Assembly: GCA_902494295.1 (NCBI GenBank)
Contig: CABUSL010000043.1
Location: 1 to 13,886, forward strand
Origin: an uncultured Collinsella sp.
Lineage (GTDB): Bacteria; Actinomycetota; Coriobacteriia; Coriobacteriales; Coriobacteriaceae
Direction of reading: 5' to 3'
DNA length: 13,886 nucleotides
Part shown: positions 12,711 through 13,886 of the stretch, one piece after another
How positions within the stretch are numbered: position 1 is the stretch's first letter
Layout of the letters: the number at the start of each line of letters is the position of its first letter
The notes under the pieces: model-generated
The model's database searches: none
Told to the model about the DNA's origin: nothing
The model's input: only the letters and a program-made list of their open reading frames with translations
Translations under genes and position numbers: made by a program

Positions 12711-13858
12711 AAGGGCTTTCGCTGCAATGGCGCATAACGATTATGACGGCACTGCTGACGTGCGCAGCGTGCGTGCTGACGAACTGCCTGGTCGGCTATA
12801 CGGGCATGCGCTACATGGATGCCATCGGCAGCAACATCTCGGCCTTTAACGCAACCGGCGAAGATTCGCCCCAGGCGTTCGACCCAACGAAAGCGACCCC
12901 CGATGACAAGGTCACGATCGTCGTAAACGACGCACAGGAGTCTTTTGGCACGACAACCTGGTGCATCACGGCTGGAGTCACACTCATTGACGGCGTGCTG
13001 GCATACTTTGTGAGCGGCCGTGCGCTCAAACCGCTACGGGCTTTTGCAGCTCAGGTTGAGCGTGTGCAGCCTGACAACCTAAGCGAAATCAGACTCAGTG
13101 AAGATGTGCCCACCGAGCTACAACGATGCAGCGCCTCTTTCAACGACATGATCGCCCGTCTTGGCGAAGGGTTCTCTGCACAGCGTCAGTTTACCGGCAA
13201 CGCCGCACACGAGCTGCGCACCCCGCTCGCCCTTATGCAAGCACAGATTGAACTATTCATCTCCGAGCACTCCGGTTTGCAACCCGAAACAGCCGAGCTG
13301 CTCGGCCTGTTACAAGAACAAACCGAGCGCATGTCTCGAATGACCAAGGTATTGCTCGAGATGAGTGAGCTCCGCAGCGTTCCTTGCGAGGACGATGTTG
13401 AACTCGGTCCCCTGTCCGAAGAGATCCTCACCGATCTTGCACCACTTGCCGAAAATAAAGGCATAGCCCTCAATTGTGCTGGAGACGCTTTAGTAATCGG
13501 GAGCGACACGCTGCTGTACCGGCTGGTGTTCAACCTGGTCGAAAACGCTATCCGCTACAGCCGCTCCGGCTCGACTGTCAACGTCTCCATCTGCGACAAC
13601 GACAGCCACGTGTTCCTGCGAGTCGAGGACCAGGGCCCGGGAATACCCAAGCAGTACCGTGAGAGCATCTTCCAACCGTTCTTTCGCCTGGATAAATCCC
13701 GCAGCAGGGCATACGGCGGCGCAGGACTCGGACTCGCGCTCGTTTGGGAGATTGCAGCGCTTCACGGTGGCGCTGTAGAGGTCGAAGCAAGTTCCGAGAA
13801 CGGGACCACTATGCTCGCAAGCCTTCCAAAACGATCCGCAGCATTAACCGAACAGTAA
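12707..13858 (+). CDS. Sensor histidine kinase
   Basis: This is a 383-residue membrane kinase. Two helices (about 10-31 and 86-104) flank a short extracytoplasmic sensor of about 55 residues (NISAFNATGEDSP to ESF), too small for a known sensing fold. A HAMP-like segment follows (about 105-160). The H-box is HELRTP with phospho-acceptor His168. The catalytic part has N-box NLVENAIRYS (Asn276/Asn280), G1 DQGPGIP (308-314), F-box FQPFFRLDKS and G2 GGAGLGLAL (337-345). ATG 12707 overlaps the regulator's stop (ATGA), indicating translational coupling. Cysteines in and near the membrane helices (Cys19, Cys22, Cys27, Cys86) could in principle sense redox state (inference). About 28 bases remain to the window edge, with no clear terminator. 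Confidence 0.95.
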   Translation: MKGLSLQWRITIMTALLTCAACVLTNCLVGYTGMRYMDAIGSNISAFNATGEDSPQAFDPTKATPDDKVTIVVNDAQESFGTTTWCITAGVTLIDGVLAYFVSGRALKPLRAFAAQVERVQPDNLSEIRLSEDVPTELQRCSASFNDMIARLGEGFSAQRQFTGNAAHELRTPLALMQAQIELFISEHSGLQPETAELLGLLQEQTERMSRMTKVLLEMSELRSVPCEDDVELGPLSEEILTDLAPLAENKGIALNCAGDALVIGSDTLLYRLVFNLVENAIRYSRSGSTVNVSICDNDSHVFLRVEDQGPGIPKQYRESIFQPFFRLDKSRSRAYGGAGLGLALVWEIAALHGGAVEVEASSENGTTMLASLPKRSAALTEQ

Positions 13859-13886
13859 AACGAAAGGGGTCCCGCACACGTTTGCG

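Noticed and set aside
13859..13886. Possible terminator after the histidine kinase (CGCA/TGCG near the edge)
   Set aside because: The stem is only 4 bp, there is no T-run, and the window ends here.

Overview
The window looks like chromosomal DNA of an anaerobic gut actinobacterium of the class Coriobacteriia, most probably Collinsella or a close relative. This is an inference. It rests on the fairly high GC content, the dense anaerobic thiol and iron-sulfur gene set, and the many short palindromic intergenic repeats. No rRNA, tRNA or marker gene in the window settles it.

Left part (1-2250, + strand). A zinc-ribbon/TipAS-domain protein, probably cut at its N-terminus by the window edge, is followed by a small CPYC glutaredoxin. 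Then comes about 845 bases with no convincing gene but many inverted repeats: a hairpin repeat, a 244-base segment bounded by perfect 37-bp inverted repeats, a perfect 25-base palindrome and a nested stem pair. This leads to an 88-residue ribbon-helix-helix (antitoxin-like) protein with no toxin partner. A second copy of the hairpin repeat follows it, so the small gene sits between direct copies of one repeat.

Middle part (2247-6880, - strand). A tRNA-dihydrouridine synthase is followed, upstream on the same strand, by a 1084-residue ABC transporter. The latter fuses the ATPase to a MacB/FtsX-type permease with an unusually large extracytoplasmic domain. A REP-like palindrome separates the two. 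The 372 bases upstream of the transporter hold no gene but several strong inverted repeats.

Sulfur part (6881-9710, - strand). In transcription order this is a Crp/Fnr-family regulator with a Cys-Cys-x5-Cys motif, a single-domain rhodanese, and a CoA-disulfide-reductase-like flavoenzyme with a fused rhodanese. The last two genes are 2 bases apart. Palindromes upstream of the rhodanese are plausible operators. Together they look like a sensor plus persulfide/CoA-thiol handling module.

Right part (9841-13858). A leftward operon encodes a 48-residue CD1871A-type CXXC membrane peptide (TTG start), a polytopic NapH/YccM-like 4Fe-4S membrane protein (TTG start, overlapping the first gene by 8 bases) and a TlpA-like thioredoxin-fold lipoprotein, and it ends in an intrinsic terminator. 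Divergent from it, and 90 bases away, is an OmpR-type response regulator and histidine kinase pair overlapping by 4 bases. The likely picture is a membrane electron-transfer route, without a DsbD/CcdA protein in the window, feeding reductant to an extracytoplasmic thiol protein. The neighbouring two-component system may control it.
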